Shown piece after piece: positions 1-8,172 of a stretch of 64,000 bases of DNA. Position 1 is the first letter of the stretch, and every line of letters begins with the position of its first letter. The stretch is from Marinibacterium anthonyi (lineage in GTDB: Bacteria; Pseudomonadota; Alphaproteobacteria; Rhodobacterales; Rhodobacteraceae). The DNA is taken from the NCBI GenBank assembly GCA_003217735.2, contig CP031587.1, positions 116,237 to 180,236 of the forward strand. The letters run 5' to 3'. The translations under genes and the position numbers were made by a program. The notes under the pieces are model-generated. The model had not been told where the DNA came from, made no database searches, and worked only from the letters and a program-made list of their open reading frames with translations.

Positions 1-1
1 T

Positions 2-916
2 TCCAAGCAGCTCACCACCGGCGTCATCGCCGCTTCGGGTTGCCTGGGCATCCTGATCCCGCCGTCGATCATGCTGATCCTGATGTCGTCGAACTCGGGC
101 ATCTCGGTGGGTGAACTGTTCGCCGGATCCATGGTGCCGGGTATCATCCTGGGCCTGCTTTACGCCGGTTACGTCTATCTGATCGCGCTGGTCCGCCCCG
201 ATCTTGCCCCGTCCGTCACCACGGACGAACACGTGTCGAAAGGCCAGCTGGCCCGGATGCTGATCCTCGAGGCGCTGCCGCCGCTGGTGCTGATCTTCGG
301 CATCCTGGGGTCCATGCTGGCCGGGATCGCCACCGCGACCGAAGCCTCGGCCATCGGTGCGGGCTTGGCGCTGCTGATCGTGATCTTCCGGGGCAAGTTC
401 GAGATCCCGACGTTCATCTCGGCCCTGTACGAGACGGCGCGCACCTCGGCGATGATCCTGTTCATCGTGGTCGGCGCCACCGCCTTCACAGGGGTGTTCA
501 ACATCACCGGCGGTCTGCGGGCGGCGCAGGAACTGATGCGGTCGCTGGACATGGAACCCTGGATGCTGATGACGGTGATGATGTTCATCGTCTTCCTGCT
601 GGGCATGTTCCTGGACTGGACCGGCATCGTGCTGCTGTCCTTCCCGATCTTCCTGCCGATCGTCACCGAGATGGGGATCAGCCCGCTGTGGTTCGTCGTC
701 CTGACCGCCGTCGTGCTGCAGACATCGTTCCTGACCCCACCCTTCGGATACGCGCTGTTCTACCTGCGCGCGCTATCCCCGAAGGAGGTCAAGACATCGG
801 ACATCATCATGGGCGTCCTGCCCTTCATCGGCCTGATCGTGATGATGGCCATCGCAATCTCGGTCTTCCCGCAGATCGTCACCTGGCTGCCGGAAACCCT
901 GTACGGGCCCAAGTAA
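2..916 (+). CDS. dctM: TRAP transporter large permease, DctM subunit (5' truncated by window)
   Basis: C-terminal 304 residues of the large membrane subunit of a TRAP (tripartite ATP-independent periplasmic) transporter, which couples substrate uptake to an ion gradient across the inner membrane. The frame is open from base 2, so the start lies to the left of the window. Near the visible N-terminus is the GILIPPSI segment typical of DctM, followed by several long hydrophobic stretches and a conserved LTPPFGYALFYL region near the C-terminus. It is followed after 34 bases by the DctP binding-protein gene. The small DctQ subunit is not visible and is expected just upstream. Substrate unknown; organic acids are usual for the family. 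Confidence 0.93.
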   Translation, partial: SKQLTTGVIAASGCLGILIPPSIMLILMSSNSGISVGELFAGSMVPGIILGLLYAGYVYLIALVRPDLAPSVTTDEHVSKGQLARMLILEALPPLVLIFGILGSMLAGIATATEASAIGAGLALLIVIFRGKFEIPTFISALYETARTSAMILFIVVGATAFTGVFNITGGLRAAQELMRSLDMEPWMLMTVMMFIVFLLGMFLDWTGIVLLSFPIFLPIVTEMGISPLWFVVLTAVVLQTSFLTPPFGYALFYLRALSPKEVKTSDIIMGVLPFIGLIVMMAIAISVFPQIVTWLPETLYGPK

Positions 917-950
917 GTTTACCGTGAGTTTACGAGGAGAGGAGAACTCC

Positions 951-2042
951 ATGACCATCCTGAAGAAAATGACCGCCACGGCCCTGGCCGCCGGCATCCT
1001 GACCGCCGGGGCGGCGTCGGCCCAGACCACCTGGCAGATGACCACCACCTGGCCCGCGTCGCTTGAGCTGATCGAGATGGACAAGAAGTTCGTCGAGAAC
1101 GCCACGAAACTGGCGGGCGACGATCTGACCATCGAATTCTTCGAAGGCGGCAGCCTGGTTCCGGCCGGCGAAGTCTTTGGCGCCGTGGAAAGCGGCATCG
1201 TGCAGGCCGGCGGCGACTGGCCGGGCTACTGGGCGGGCCGCGACCCGGCGTTCTCGCCGCTGGCGACCACCGCCAGCCTGTTCAACGCCGTCGACTACGT
1301 GAACTGGATCAACCAGTGGGGCGGGCGCGAGATCTATAACGAGGTCTACGGCAAGTTCGGCATGGTCTACCTGCCCTATGCCGTCACCAACAACGAATCC
1401 GGCTTCCACACCAAGGAACCGATCCGCACCATCGACGACCTGCAGGGCAAGCGCCTGCGCGTGTCGGGCCTGGAACAGGGCCGCCTGCTGAACCAGCTGG
1501 GCGGCAGCCAGGTGTCGATGGCCGGTGGCGAGATCTACCAGTCGCTGGAACGCGGCGTGATCGACGGTGCCGAATTCTCGACCCCGAACGTCGACTGGTC
1601 GGGCGGCTTCCAGCAGGTCACCGATTACTGGGCGACCCCGGGCTGGCACCAGTCCGCGTCGGTCTTCGGCGTGATGATCAACAAGCAGGCCTGGGACGCG
1701 CTGACCCCCGAGGTCCAGACCAAGCTTGAACTGGCGGCACAGGCCACCATGCTGTGGTCGCTGGCCTTCACCGAACGCCGCGCCACCGACGCCTACAAGA
1801 AGTTCGACGAGGTGAACGAGATCACCCGCATGGACGACGACGCGCTGGCCAAGATCCAGGAAATGGCGAATTCGGTCATCGAGGACGTCGCCTGCGAGAA
1901 CCCGACGTCGGCCAAGGTCTACCTGAGCCAGCTCGAATACCTCAACGACTACGCTCCCTGGCGGTCGGCATCGGCTCCGTTCAACCTGGGCCGCAACCCG
2001 GATGGCCCGGACCTGGAAAAGATCCGCGGCTGCGCCGAATAA
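951..2042 (+). CDS. dctP: TRAP transporter substrate-binding protein, DctP family
   Basis: Periplasmic solute receptor that hands its ligand to the DctQM membrane complex. The 363-residue protein opens with a clear Sec signal peptide (basic KK, hydrophobic core, cleavage probably after ASA at residue 24). The mature part has the DctP features, including the GKRLRVSG strand that normally carries the ligand carboxylate-binding arginine. The ATG at 951 is chosen because a GAGGAGAGGAG ribosome-binding stretch lies just upstream; an in-frame GTG at 924 would add nine residues before the signal peptide. Transcribed with the preceding dctM gene and closed by a strong terminator. Order M then P is less usual than P-Q-M. 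Confidence 0.93.
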   Translation: MTILKKMTATALAAGILTAGAASAQTTWQMTTTWPASLELIEMDKKFVENATKLAGDDLTIEFFEGGSLVPAGEVFGAVESGIVQAGGDWPGYWAGRDPAFSPLATTASLFNAVDYVNWINQWGGREIYNEVYGKFGMVYLPYAVTNNESGFHTKEPIRTIDDLQGKRLRVSGLEQGRLLNQLGGSQVSMAGGEIYQSLERGVIDGAEFSTPNVDWSGGFQQVTDYWATPGWHQSASVFGVMINKQAWDALTPEVQTKLELAAQATMLWSLAFTERRATDAYKKFDEVNEITRMDDDALAKIQEMANSVIEDVACENPTSAKVYLSQLEYLNDYAPWRSASAPFNLGRNPDGPDLEKIRGCAE

Positions 2043-2067
2043 GGCACGCGCCCCGCAAAACAGGAAA

Positions 2068-2094
2068 AGCCGGCCCGCCCTGGGCCGGCTTTTT
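2068..2094 (+). terminator. Rho-independent terminator after the TRAP operon
   Basis: A perfect 9-bp stem, AGCCGGCCC (2068-2076) and GGGCCGGCT (2082-2090), with a 5-base loop is followed by TTTTCGTTT. An AAAA run on the left side means it may also end transcription arriving on the minus strand from the convergent hydrolase gene, so it is probably bidirectional. Confidence 0.85.
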
Positions 2095-2109
2095 CGTTTG
2101 GGCAAAGGT

Positions 2110-2826
2110 TTATTCGGCCGCCGTCGCCACCGCGTCGGCGGCTTCGGCGGCTTCGGCCAGGGCGACGACCTCGGCCGAGGTCTTGAGATCGGCGAAGATG
2201 GCGCCCATCGACAGCAGCGTGGCGTTGTGTTCCTCGTCCGTCAGGGTGGCGTTGCCGTCGGTGACGAAGATGATGTTGTAGCCCATCTGCATCGCGTCCC
2301 GCGCCGTGCTTTCGCAGCAGCAATTGGTCAGCGTGCCGGTGATGATCATCGTGTCGATCCCGCGCGCCTTCAGGGTATCGTCCATCTCGCAGGTGCCGGG
2401 AATCATGCCGGAAAACCGGGTCTTGTCAAAGATCAGGTCTTCGTCCGTCACGTCCAGCTCGGGATACAGCGCGTGCATCTCGGACCCCGCCCTGAAGGTT
2501 TCAACCTGCATGGCGCTGCGGTCGGGAGACATGTAGTTCTTGAAGAACACGTCCCATTTCTGCGGCTCGTCGGGATCGGACGTATAGCGCAGGAAGGCAT
2601 TGACCCCGCCCGCCTTGCGCACCGCCGCCGAAATGGCGTTGACGTTGGCGATGATCTCGCGCGCGACGGGCACCTCGATCGGGGCGCCGGGGGCGACAAA
2701 ACCGTTCTGGAGATCGACGATCACATGGGCCGTCTTCGACATGTCCAGGCTGTCGAACAGCGTGGCGCGGCCGTGGGACAGACAAGCGCGATCCAGGATG
2801 TACTGGGGGACGTTGACCTTGTGCAT
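2110..2826 (-). CDS. Isochorismatase-family cysteine hydrolase
   Basis: Cytosolic hydrolase of 238 residues in the isochorismatase/nicotinamidase-like superfamily. The catalytic triad is readable: Asp38 in VIVDLQNGF, Lys135 in DKTRFSG, and a cysteine in the LTNCCC segment (most likely Cys170 by position). The family cleaves amides, carbamoyl groups or enol ethers, so the substrate cannot be named. The start is ATG at 2826 because AAGGAG lies 7-8 bases before it; a longer reading frame adds 16 residues without a ribosome-binding site. The C-terminal 20 residues are Ala/Glu-rich and probably disordered. It is a single gene with an AT-rich inverted repeat upstream and the GntR gene behind it, which may regulate it. 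Confidence 0.85.
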   Translation of the reverse strand: MHKVNVPQYILDRACLSHGRATLFDSLDMSKTAHVIVDLQNGFVAPGAPIEVPVAREIIANVNAISAAVRKAGGVNAFLRYTSDPDEPQKWDVFFKNYMSPDRSAMQVETFRAGSEMHALYPELDVTDEDLIFDKTRFSGMIPGTCEMDDTLKARGIDTMIITGTLTNCCCESTARDAMQMGYNIIFVTDGNATLTDEEHNATLLSMGAIFADLKTSAEVVALAEAAEAADAVATAAE

Positions 2827-2861
2827 GGGGGACTCCTTGCGAAACCGGGGAAACACCATGA

Positions 2862-2893
2862 ATTTGATATTCAAATAGTATCGAATTCAAATA
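2862..2893. promoter_or_regulatory. AT-rich inverted and direct repeat upstream of the isochorismatase-family gene
   Basis: A 15-bp inverted repeat, ATTTGA-TAT-TCAAAT (2862-2876), lies 36 bases upstream of the hydrolase start. Part of it, ATTCAAATA, is repeated at 2885-2893. The block is strikingly AT-rich for this DNA. Its form (TTGA..TCAA) fits an operator for a FadR/FCD-type GntR regulator such as the one encoded next to it. The assignment to that regulator is inference. Confidence 0.5.
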
Positions 2894-2966
2894 AAATCGC
2901 CCGGTGATTCCGCGCCGCGGTGGGGATGCCGCAATGTCGGGCGGTTGCCCGTCGCTTCATCGGGCC

Positions 2967-3722
2967 CTATTCGCCATCACCGCGATACAGCTGCACCACG
3001 TGGATCCGGGCGTCTTCCAGGTGTTCGCGCAGTTCCACCTTCAGCCGTTCGGCATCCCGCGCGCGCAACGCGTCGATCAGCGGATCATGAGACCGCGCGA
3101 TTTCGCGCGGATCGTCATAGACCCGCCCCAGCAGGGCGATCCCGGCCCGCAACTGCAGCGCGATCTGGTCGAACATCCGAACGATCCGCATATTGCCGCC
3201 CATCACGCACAGCATCCGGTGAAAGGCATAATCCTGCTCCACCTGCTCCTTCAGCTGCCCGCTGTGGCCCAGTGTCTTCATCAGCTCGACCTGGCGGGCC
3301 AGCCTGTCGAAATCGGCATCGGTCATGCGCGCGACGGCGGCACCTGCGGCGTGCAGTTCCAGGCATTCGCGCAGGTCATAGATGTCGTCCAGCTCGTCCG
3401 CGTCATAGGCGTGCACAAAGAAGCCCCGGCGCGGATGGGTCACGATCAGACCCTGGCTTTCCAGCAGGCGCAGCGCCTCGCGCACCGGCGCCCGCGACGT
3501 GCCCAGTTCGCGCGCCAGCCGTGCCTCGCCCACCTTTTCGCCCGGCCGCAACCGTCCGTCACCGATCGCCTTCAGCACCTGGTCGGCAATGCGGCTGGCC
3601 AGGTCGGTCGACTCCAGCTCTGAAAACAGCGGGGCAGACCCTTCGTCATCCATCATCTGCGCGGGATCCTCCGCTGGGGCCGCCCGATCCTGCGGCAGCG
3701 GGATCCGGGCGGGTCGCTTCAT
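2967..3722 (-). CDS. GntR family transcriptional regulator, FCD (FadR) subfamily
   Basis: DNA-binding regulator of 251 residues. A winged helix-turn-helix occupies about residues 40-105, with the typical segment LARELGTSRAPVREALRLLE, and is followed by an all-helical FCD ligand-binding domain to the C-terminus, where DYAFHRML supplies the usual Asp/His metal-site pattern. Such proteins sense small organic acids and usually repress neighbouring catabolic genes. It is divergent from the nine-gene operon that begins at 3863 and lies behind the isochorismatase-like gene, so both are candidate targets. The first 35 residues are polar and probably unstructured; a later start cannot be excluded. Confidence 0.9.
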   Translation of the reverse strand: MKRPARIPLPQDRAAPAEDPAQMMDDEGSAPLFSELESTDLASRIADQVLKAIGDGRLRPGEKVGEARLARELGTSRAPVREALRLLESQGLIVTHPRRGFFVHAYDADELDDIYDLRECLELHAAGAAVARMTDADFDRLARQVELMKTLGHSGQLKEQVEQDYAFHRMLCVMGGNMRIVRMFDQIALQLRAGIALLGRVYDDPREIARSHDPLIDALRARDAERLKVELREHLEDARIHVVQLYRGDGE

Positions 3723-3777
3723 TTTTCATCATCAGCGTGTCACAGGTGAAATTCTGCGGAAAGTCTGCAAGCAAGAT

Positions 3778-3785
3778 TGTCGACA
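3778..3785. promoter_or_regulatory. Possible GntR operator, TGTCGACA palindrome
   Basis: An 8-bp perfect palindrome, TGTCGACA, sits in the 140-base divergent region between the GntR gene and the aldolase operon. It resembles the short GT-N-AC palindromes bound by GntR proteins. The evidence is position and symmetry only, and the site differs from the repeat at 2862. Confidence 0.3.
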
Positions 3786-3862
3786 GTTTTCGGATTCTCA
3801 GGCATCACTTGCCTTAACAAGCAGCGATCCGGGGCGCCCCGGCCCCGCGAACGGAGAATTCA

Positions 3863-4633
3863 ATGACCATGCAAGAGCCCATCCGCACCAGCCTTCCGCC
3901 CGAGCGGATCGAACTGGCGGCCGCCTACCGGCTGATCGCGGAATTCGGGATGGACGACAGTATCTTCACCCATATTTCCGCCAAGGCCCCTGCCAGCGAA
4001 GGCGATCACGCCTTTCTCATCAATCCCTACGGGCTGCGGTTCGACGAGGTGACGGCGGGCAACCTGGTGACGATCAACCTGGACGGCGAGATCCTGAAGG
4101 ACAGCTTCGGCGCCGGCATCAACAAGGCGGGCTTCACGATCCATTCGGCGGTCCATGCCGCGCGGCCCGACGTGGCCTGCGTGCTGCACACCCATACGGT
4201 CGCCGGTGTCGCCGTGGCGTCGATGAAGGAAGGTCTGCTGCCGCTGAACCAGTGGTCGGCGCCGTTCTTCAACCGACTGGCGTTTCACGATTACGAAGGC
4301 ATCGCGCTGAACCATGCCGAACGCGACCGGATCGTGGCGGACCTGGGCACCAGGAACGCGATGATCCTGCGCAACCACGGTCTGCTGACCTGTGGGCGCA
4401 CCGTGGGCGAGGCGTTCCGCACGATGATGGACCTGGAACGCGCCTGCCGCGCGCAGGTGGCGATCATGGGATCGGGCGGCACCCCGAACGTGCTGGGCGA
4501 CGATCTGGCCGAACACGTGGCGCAGCAGGAAGAAGGCTGGGCGGAACAGCATGACGCCAAGGGCAAGCCCGACGCCGAATGGGCCGCCTACCTGCGGCTG
4601 TGCAAGGCCCGTCATCCGGACTTCGATCAATGA
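3863..4633 (+). CDS. Class II aldolase/adducin family protein
   Basis: Predicted Zn-dependent aldolase, epimerase or decarboxylase of 256 residues. The metal ligands are visible as the HTH pair in VLHTHTVAG and a third histidine in RNHGLLTCG, the standard signature of the fuculose-phosphate aldolase/adducin fold. Substrate not predictable. The start is ATG at 3863 after GGAGAATTCA. It is the first gene of an operon with close or overlapping junctions that runs to 14324 and combines catabolic enzymes with a dipeptide-type ABC importer. Its stop overlaps the start of the next gene (ATGA), implying translational coupling. Confidence 0.88.
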   Translation: MTMQEPIRTSLPPERIELAAAYRLIAEFGMDDSIFTHISAKAPASEGDHAFLINPYGLRFDEVTAGNLVTINLDGEILKDSFGAGINKAGFTIHSAVHAARPDVACVLHTHTVAGVAVASMKEGLLPLNQWSAPFFNRLAFHDYEGIALNHAERDRIVADLGTRNAMILRNHGLLTCGRTVGEAFRTMMDLERACRAQVAIMGSGGTPNVLGDDLAEHVAQQEEGWAEQHDAKGKPDAEWAAYLRLCKARHPDFDQ

Positions 4634-5586
4634 AGGATACCGAGGCCAGCTGGCCGCTGACCGTCGTGACCCTGTCGGAACCCTTTGACCTGGTGGCCAA
4701 CCTGTCCGAGGCGCAGGACCCGCGCATCCGGCTGGTCCGCCCCGAAGAGGTCGAGGATCCGGGCGCCGTGACCTGCGCGCTGGCCTGGCGCCCGGCAGCG
4801 GATGCATTCGACCCGTATCCAAATCTCAAGATGGTGTCGTCGATTGCCGCCGGGGTGGATAGTATCATTTCCTGCCCCTCTTTGCCAGCCGGCGTGACGG
4901 TCACCCGCGTCAGGGACGATGAACAGGCGCGCATGATGGCCGGCTTCGCCGCCTGGCACGTCGCCTATCATCACCGGCGCATGGGCGATTACCTGGCCAA
5001 CCAGAAGACCCGTTCCTGGGACCGCGTCTATCGTCCGCGCATGGCCTCGACCGTGCCGGTGGGCATCCTGGGGTTCGGGCTGATGGGCCAGCAGACCGCG
5101 CGCGTGCTGACCGCCATGGGCTACCGGGTTCTGGCCGCCAGCCGGTCCGGCGGAACCGGGATGGACGGGGTCGAAATCTTTTCCGGCCCCGAGGCCATCA
5201 CCGACGTCGCCGCACGGTCGGAAATCCTGGTGAACCTGCTGCCGCTCACGGAGCAGACGCAGGATGTGCTGAACGCCGGCCTGTTCGCCCGCATGCCCGA
5301 AGGCGCCGTTCTGGTCCAGCTGGGCCGGGGCGAACACCTGGTCGAATCCGACCTGCTTGCCGCTCTCGACAGCGGCCACCTGGCCGCCGCCTCGCTGGAC
5401 GTCTTCCGGCAGGAACCGCTGCCCGCGGACAGCCCGTTCTGGGATCACCCGAAAATCGTGCTGACGCCGCACAAGGCCTCGGACACCACGCGGGACGAGA
5501 TCCTGCGCCAGCTCGCCGACAATTACGCCGCCCTGATCCAGGGCCGCATTCCCGCCGGAGCGGTCGACCGTTCCGCCGGGTACTGA
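4630..5586 (+). CDS. D-2-hydroxyacid dehydrogenase (glyoxylate/hydroxypyruvate reductase A-like)
   Basis: NAD(P)-dependent oxidoreductase of 318 residues. A Rossmann motif GILGFGLMG lies near residue 145. The catalytic arginine is in LGRGEHL, the glutamate in DVFRQEPLP and the histidine in LTPHKAS, which is the GhrA-type arrangement. It probably interconverts a 2-keto acid and a 2-hydroxy acid released from the imported substrate. The ATG overlaps the aldolase stop (ATGA); longer frames that begin earlier run into the aldolase gene and are not needed. Its fusion-like coupling with the aldolase suggests consecutive steps. Confidence 0.9.
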   Translation: MKDTEASWPLTVVTLSEPFDLVANLSEAQDPRIRLVRPEEVEDPGAVTCALAWRPAADAFDPYPNLKMVSSIAAGVDSIISCPSLPAGVTVTRVRDDEQARMMAGFAAWHVAYHHRRMGDYLANQKTRSWDRVYRPRMASTVPVGILGFGLMGQQTARVLTAMGYRVLAASRSGGTGMDGVEIFSGPEAITDVAARSEILVNLLPLTEQTQDVLNAGLFARMPEGAVLVQLGRGEHLVESDLLAALDSGHLAAASLDVFRQEPLPADSPFWDHPKIVLTPHKASDTTRDEILRQLADNYAALIQGRIPAGAVDRSAGY

Positions 5587-5611
5587 ATTTGACACACCGA
5601 AAGGCACGACC

Positions 5612-7234
5612 ATGACCGCCCCCACCCGTATCCTCACCAATGGCAAGATCTGGTGCGGCCTCGCCGAAGGCTTTGCCGAGGCTCTGGCCATCGCCGGCGA
5701 CAAGGTGCTTGCCGCCGGCACCGCCGAGGAAATCGGCGCCATGGCCGGCCCCGACACCGAGATCACCGACCTGGGCGGCAAGCTGGCCACGCCCGGCCTG
5801 AACGACGCCCACCTGCACCTGCATTTCTACGGCCAGAACATGCGCCAGCTGGACCTGCGCCCGCATGCCGGGGTGACCACGGTCGAAAAGATCATCGCCA
5901 TGGTGAAGGAAGCGGCGGAAAACACGCCTCCGGGCACGTGGATCCTGGGCCGGGGTTATGACCACGACAAGATCGAAGGCTTTCGCCACCCCCACAAGAA
6001 AGAGATCGACGCCGTCGCGCCCGACCACCCGGTGATGCTGACGCGCGCCTGCGGGCATACCTGCGTGGTGAACACCAAGGCGCTGGAACTGGCGGGCATC
6101 GGCCACAACGCCCCCGACCCGGCCGGCGGCAAGATCGGCCGCGATCCGGGCGAACTGAACGGTCTGCTGTGGGAAAACGCCCGCTTCCCCGTCCAGCAGG
6201 CACAGCCCGAACCCTCGGCCGAAGACTGGGCCGATGCGATCGACGCGGCATCCACCCACCTGCTGAGCCTTGGCATCACCTCGGTCATGGATCCGGGCAT
6301 CGGCCTGGCCAATGGCCTGCCCGAACTGCGCGCCTACCAGTTGGCGCACAAGGACGGACGGCTCAAGGTGCGCGTGGCCGGGACGCTGATGGGCGATCTG
6401 GACAAGAACATCCTGGATACCGCTTATGCCGAGGGGCTGGTGACGGGTGTCGGCGACGACATGTTCCGCATCGGGCCGGTAAAGATCTTCACCGACGGGT
6501 CGGCCGGTGCCGGCACCGCCTGGATGACCCAGCCCTATTGGAACGACGAAACCAACTACGGCGTGCCCTGCCTGACCCCCGAGCAATGCGAAGATCTGGT
6601 CATGAAGGCGCACAAGATGGGCTACCAGATGGCGCCGCACGCCATCGGCGACGCGGCCATCGGCATGATGCTGGACGCCTACGAAAAGGCCTATGCCGAG
6701 ATGCCCGATCCCGACCGCCGTCACCGGATCGAACATTGCGGCTGGCACACGCCCGAACAGCTGGAACGCATGAAGGCGATGAATGTGATCCCCGCCGGCC
6801 AGCCCTCGTTCCTGTACTTCTTCGGCGACGGGTATTTCATGTGCCTTGGCCCCGACCGGCCGCACCATTGCTACCCGTTCAAGACCTGGCTGGAGGAAGG
6901 CTTGCACCCGTCGGCGTCGACCGATTGCCCGGTGACCGACCCCGATCCGTTCCCCTGCCTTTACGCGCTGATCGCGCGCAAGTCCGACACCGGCAAGGTT
7001 CTGGGCGACGGGCAGCAGGTGTCGGTGGCGCAGGCGCTGCACATGTACACCTACGAACCCGCCTACGGCGTGCATGACGAAGACCGCAAGGGCCGCCTGA
7101 TCCCCGGACAACTGGCCGATGTGGCGGTTTTCGACACCGACTTCTTCGAAATGGACAAGCCGGAACAGATCCTCGACGCGCAATGCGTGCTGACGATCCG
7201 TGGCGGCGAAACCGTGTTCGAGCGGGCGGCCTGA
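5612..7234 (+). CDS. Amidohydrolase family protein, YtcJ-like
   Basis: Metal-dependent hydrolase of 540 residues in the amidohydrolase superfamily, YtcJ/N-substituted formamide deformylase branch. The first metal site NDAHLHLHF is near residue 70, with later histidines in MAPHAIGDAA and HRIEHCGWH, and a C-terminal composite beta domain. Family members cleave C-N bonds of formamides or cyclic amides; the real substrate is unknown. It sits inside the operon between the dehydrogenase (25-base gap) and the first permease, whose ATG overlaps its stop codon. Its place beside an ABC importer suggests it acts on the imported compound in the cytoplasm. Confidence 0.88.
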   Translation: MTAPTRILTNGKIWCGLAEGFAEALAIAGDKVLAAGTAEEIGAMAGPDTEITDLGGKLATPGLNDAHLHLHFYGQNMRQLDLRPHAGVTTVEKIIAMVKEAAENTPPGTWILGRGYDHDKIEGFRHPHKKEIDAVAPDHPVMLTRACGHTCVVNTKALELAGIGHNAPDPAGGKIGRDPGELNGLLWENARFPVQQAQPEPSAEDWADAIDAASTHLLSLGITSVMDPGIGLANGLPELRAYQLAHKDGRLKVRVAGTLMGDLDKNILDTAYAEGLVTGVGDDMFRIGPVKIFTDGSAGAGTAWMTQPYWNDETNYGVPCLTPEQCEDLVMKAHKMGYQMAPHAIGDAAIGMMLDAYEKAYAEMPDPDRRHRIEHCGWHTPEQLERMKAMNVIPAGQPSFLYFFGDGYFMCLGPDRPHHCYPFKTWLEEGLHPSASTDCPVTDPDPFPCLYALIARKSDTGKVLGDGQQVSVAQALHMYTYEPAYGVHDEDRKGRLIPGQLADVAVFDTDFFEMDKPEQILDAQCVLTIRGGETVFERAA

Positions 7235-8172
7235 TGGTCAACGCGATCGTGCAAAGGCTGGTGCTGTCGATCCCGGTGCTCTTCGGGGTGCTGCTTTTCG
7301 GGTTCCTGCTGATGCAGATCGTGCCCGGCGACCCGGCCCTTGTGGTCGCCGGTCCGTCGGCCACGCCCGAGGTCATCGCCGCCATCCGCGAACAGATGGG
7401 CCTGGACAAGCCGGTTCTGGTGCAGTTCTGGGCCTATATCGAACGCATCGCCCATGGCGACCTGGGCCGGTCGATGATTTCCAACAAGGCGGTCACGCAG
7501 GAACTGGCGTCGACCCTGGGGCCGACGCTGGAACTGATGATTGGATCCATGGTCTGGTCGGTGCCGGTGGGCGTGGCGATGGGAACGCTGGCCGCGGTCC
7601 TGCGCGGGTCGCCGGTGGACCGGGCGATCATGGCCCTGTCGGTGGGCGGCGTGTCGCTGCCCATCTTCTTCATCTCGCTGGTGCTGATCCAGTGGCTGGG
7701 GGTCAACACGCCGATCTTCCCCTTCATCGGCCGCGCCGGTCCCTGGTACACCGCCGAAGGGTTCATGAGCCTGTTCCTGCCCGCCCTGTCGCTGGGCCTG
7801 ATCCTGATCGGCCCCGTCGCCCGGATGACGAGGTCCTCGGTGCTGGAGGTGCTGAAGCTTGACCATGTGCGCACCGCCCGGGCCAAGGGCCTGTCGGAAA
7901 CGCGGGTGATCCTGGCCCACGGTCTGCGCAATGCGCTGATCCCGGTGATCACGCTGATCGGCCTGCAGGTGGGTTACCTGCTGGGCGGGGCGGTGGTGAC
8001 GGAAACCATCTTCTCGTGGCCCGGTCTTGGCCGGCTTGCCGTGGGCGCCATCCTGTCGTCGGATTTCACCGTGGCGCAGGGCACCATCATGCTGTTCGCG
8101 CTGGGGTTCATCACCGTGAACCTGATCGTCGACATCCTTTATTCCCTGCTTGATCCGAGGGTCCGCAAGTGA
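7234..8172 (+). CDS. ABC transporter permease, DppB/OppB type
   Basis: Inner-membrane channel subunit of 312 residues for a dipeptide/oligopeptide-class importer. It has an N-terminal segment (MVNAIVQRLVLSIPVLFG), a large first loop, and the later EAA loop region ARAKGLSETRVILAHGLRNALIP that contacts the ATPases. The start ATG overlaps the previous stop (TGATG) and is preferred over an in-frame codon 51 bases earlier. Its stop overlaps the next permease start. It partners with the genes at 8169, 9164, 12259 and 13245 to form a complete transporter. Confidence 0.93.
   Translation: MVNAIVQRLVLSIPVLFGVLLFGFLLMQIVPGDPALVVAGPSATPEVIAAIREQMGLDKPVLVQFWAYIERIAHGDLGRSMISNKAVTQELASTLGPTLELMIGSMVWSVPVGVAMGTLAAVLRGSPVDRAIMALSVGGVSLPIFFISLVLIQWLGVNTPIFPFIGRAGPWYTAEGFMSLFLPALSLGLILIGPVARMTRSSVLEVLKLDHVRTARAKGLSETRVILAHGLRNALIPVITLIGLQVGYLLGGAVVTETIFSWPGLGRLAVGAILSSDFTVAQGTIMLFALGFITVNLIVDILYSLLDPRVRK

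Noticed and set aside
930..2105. Long antisense reading frame opposite the TRAP receptor gene
   Set aside because: Low-complexity Arg/Gly/Val-rich translation without any motif; an effect of high G+C in the other strand.
5246..7183. 645-residue antisense frame opposite the YtcJ-like amidohydrolase
   Set aside because: No domain is recognisable, and the plus-strand gene has full family motifs.
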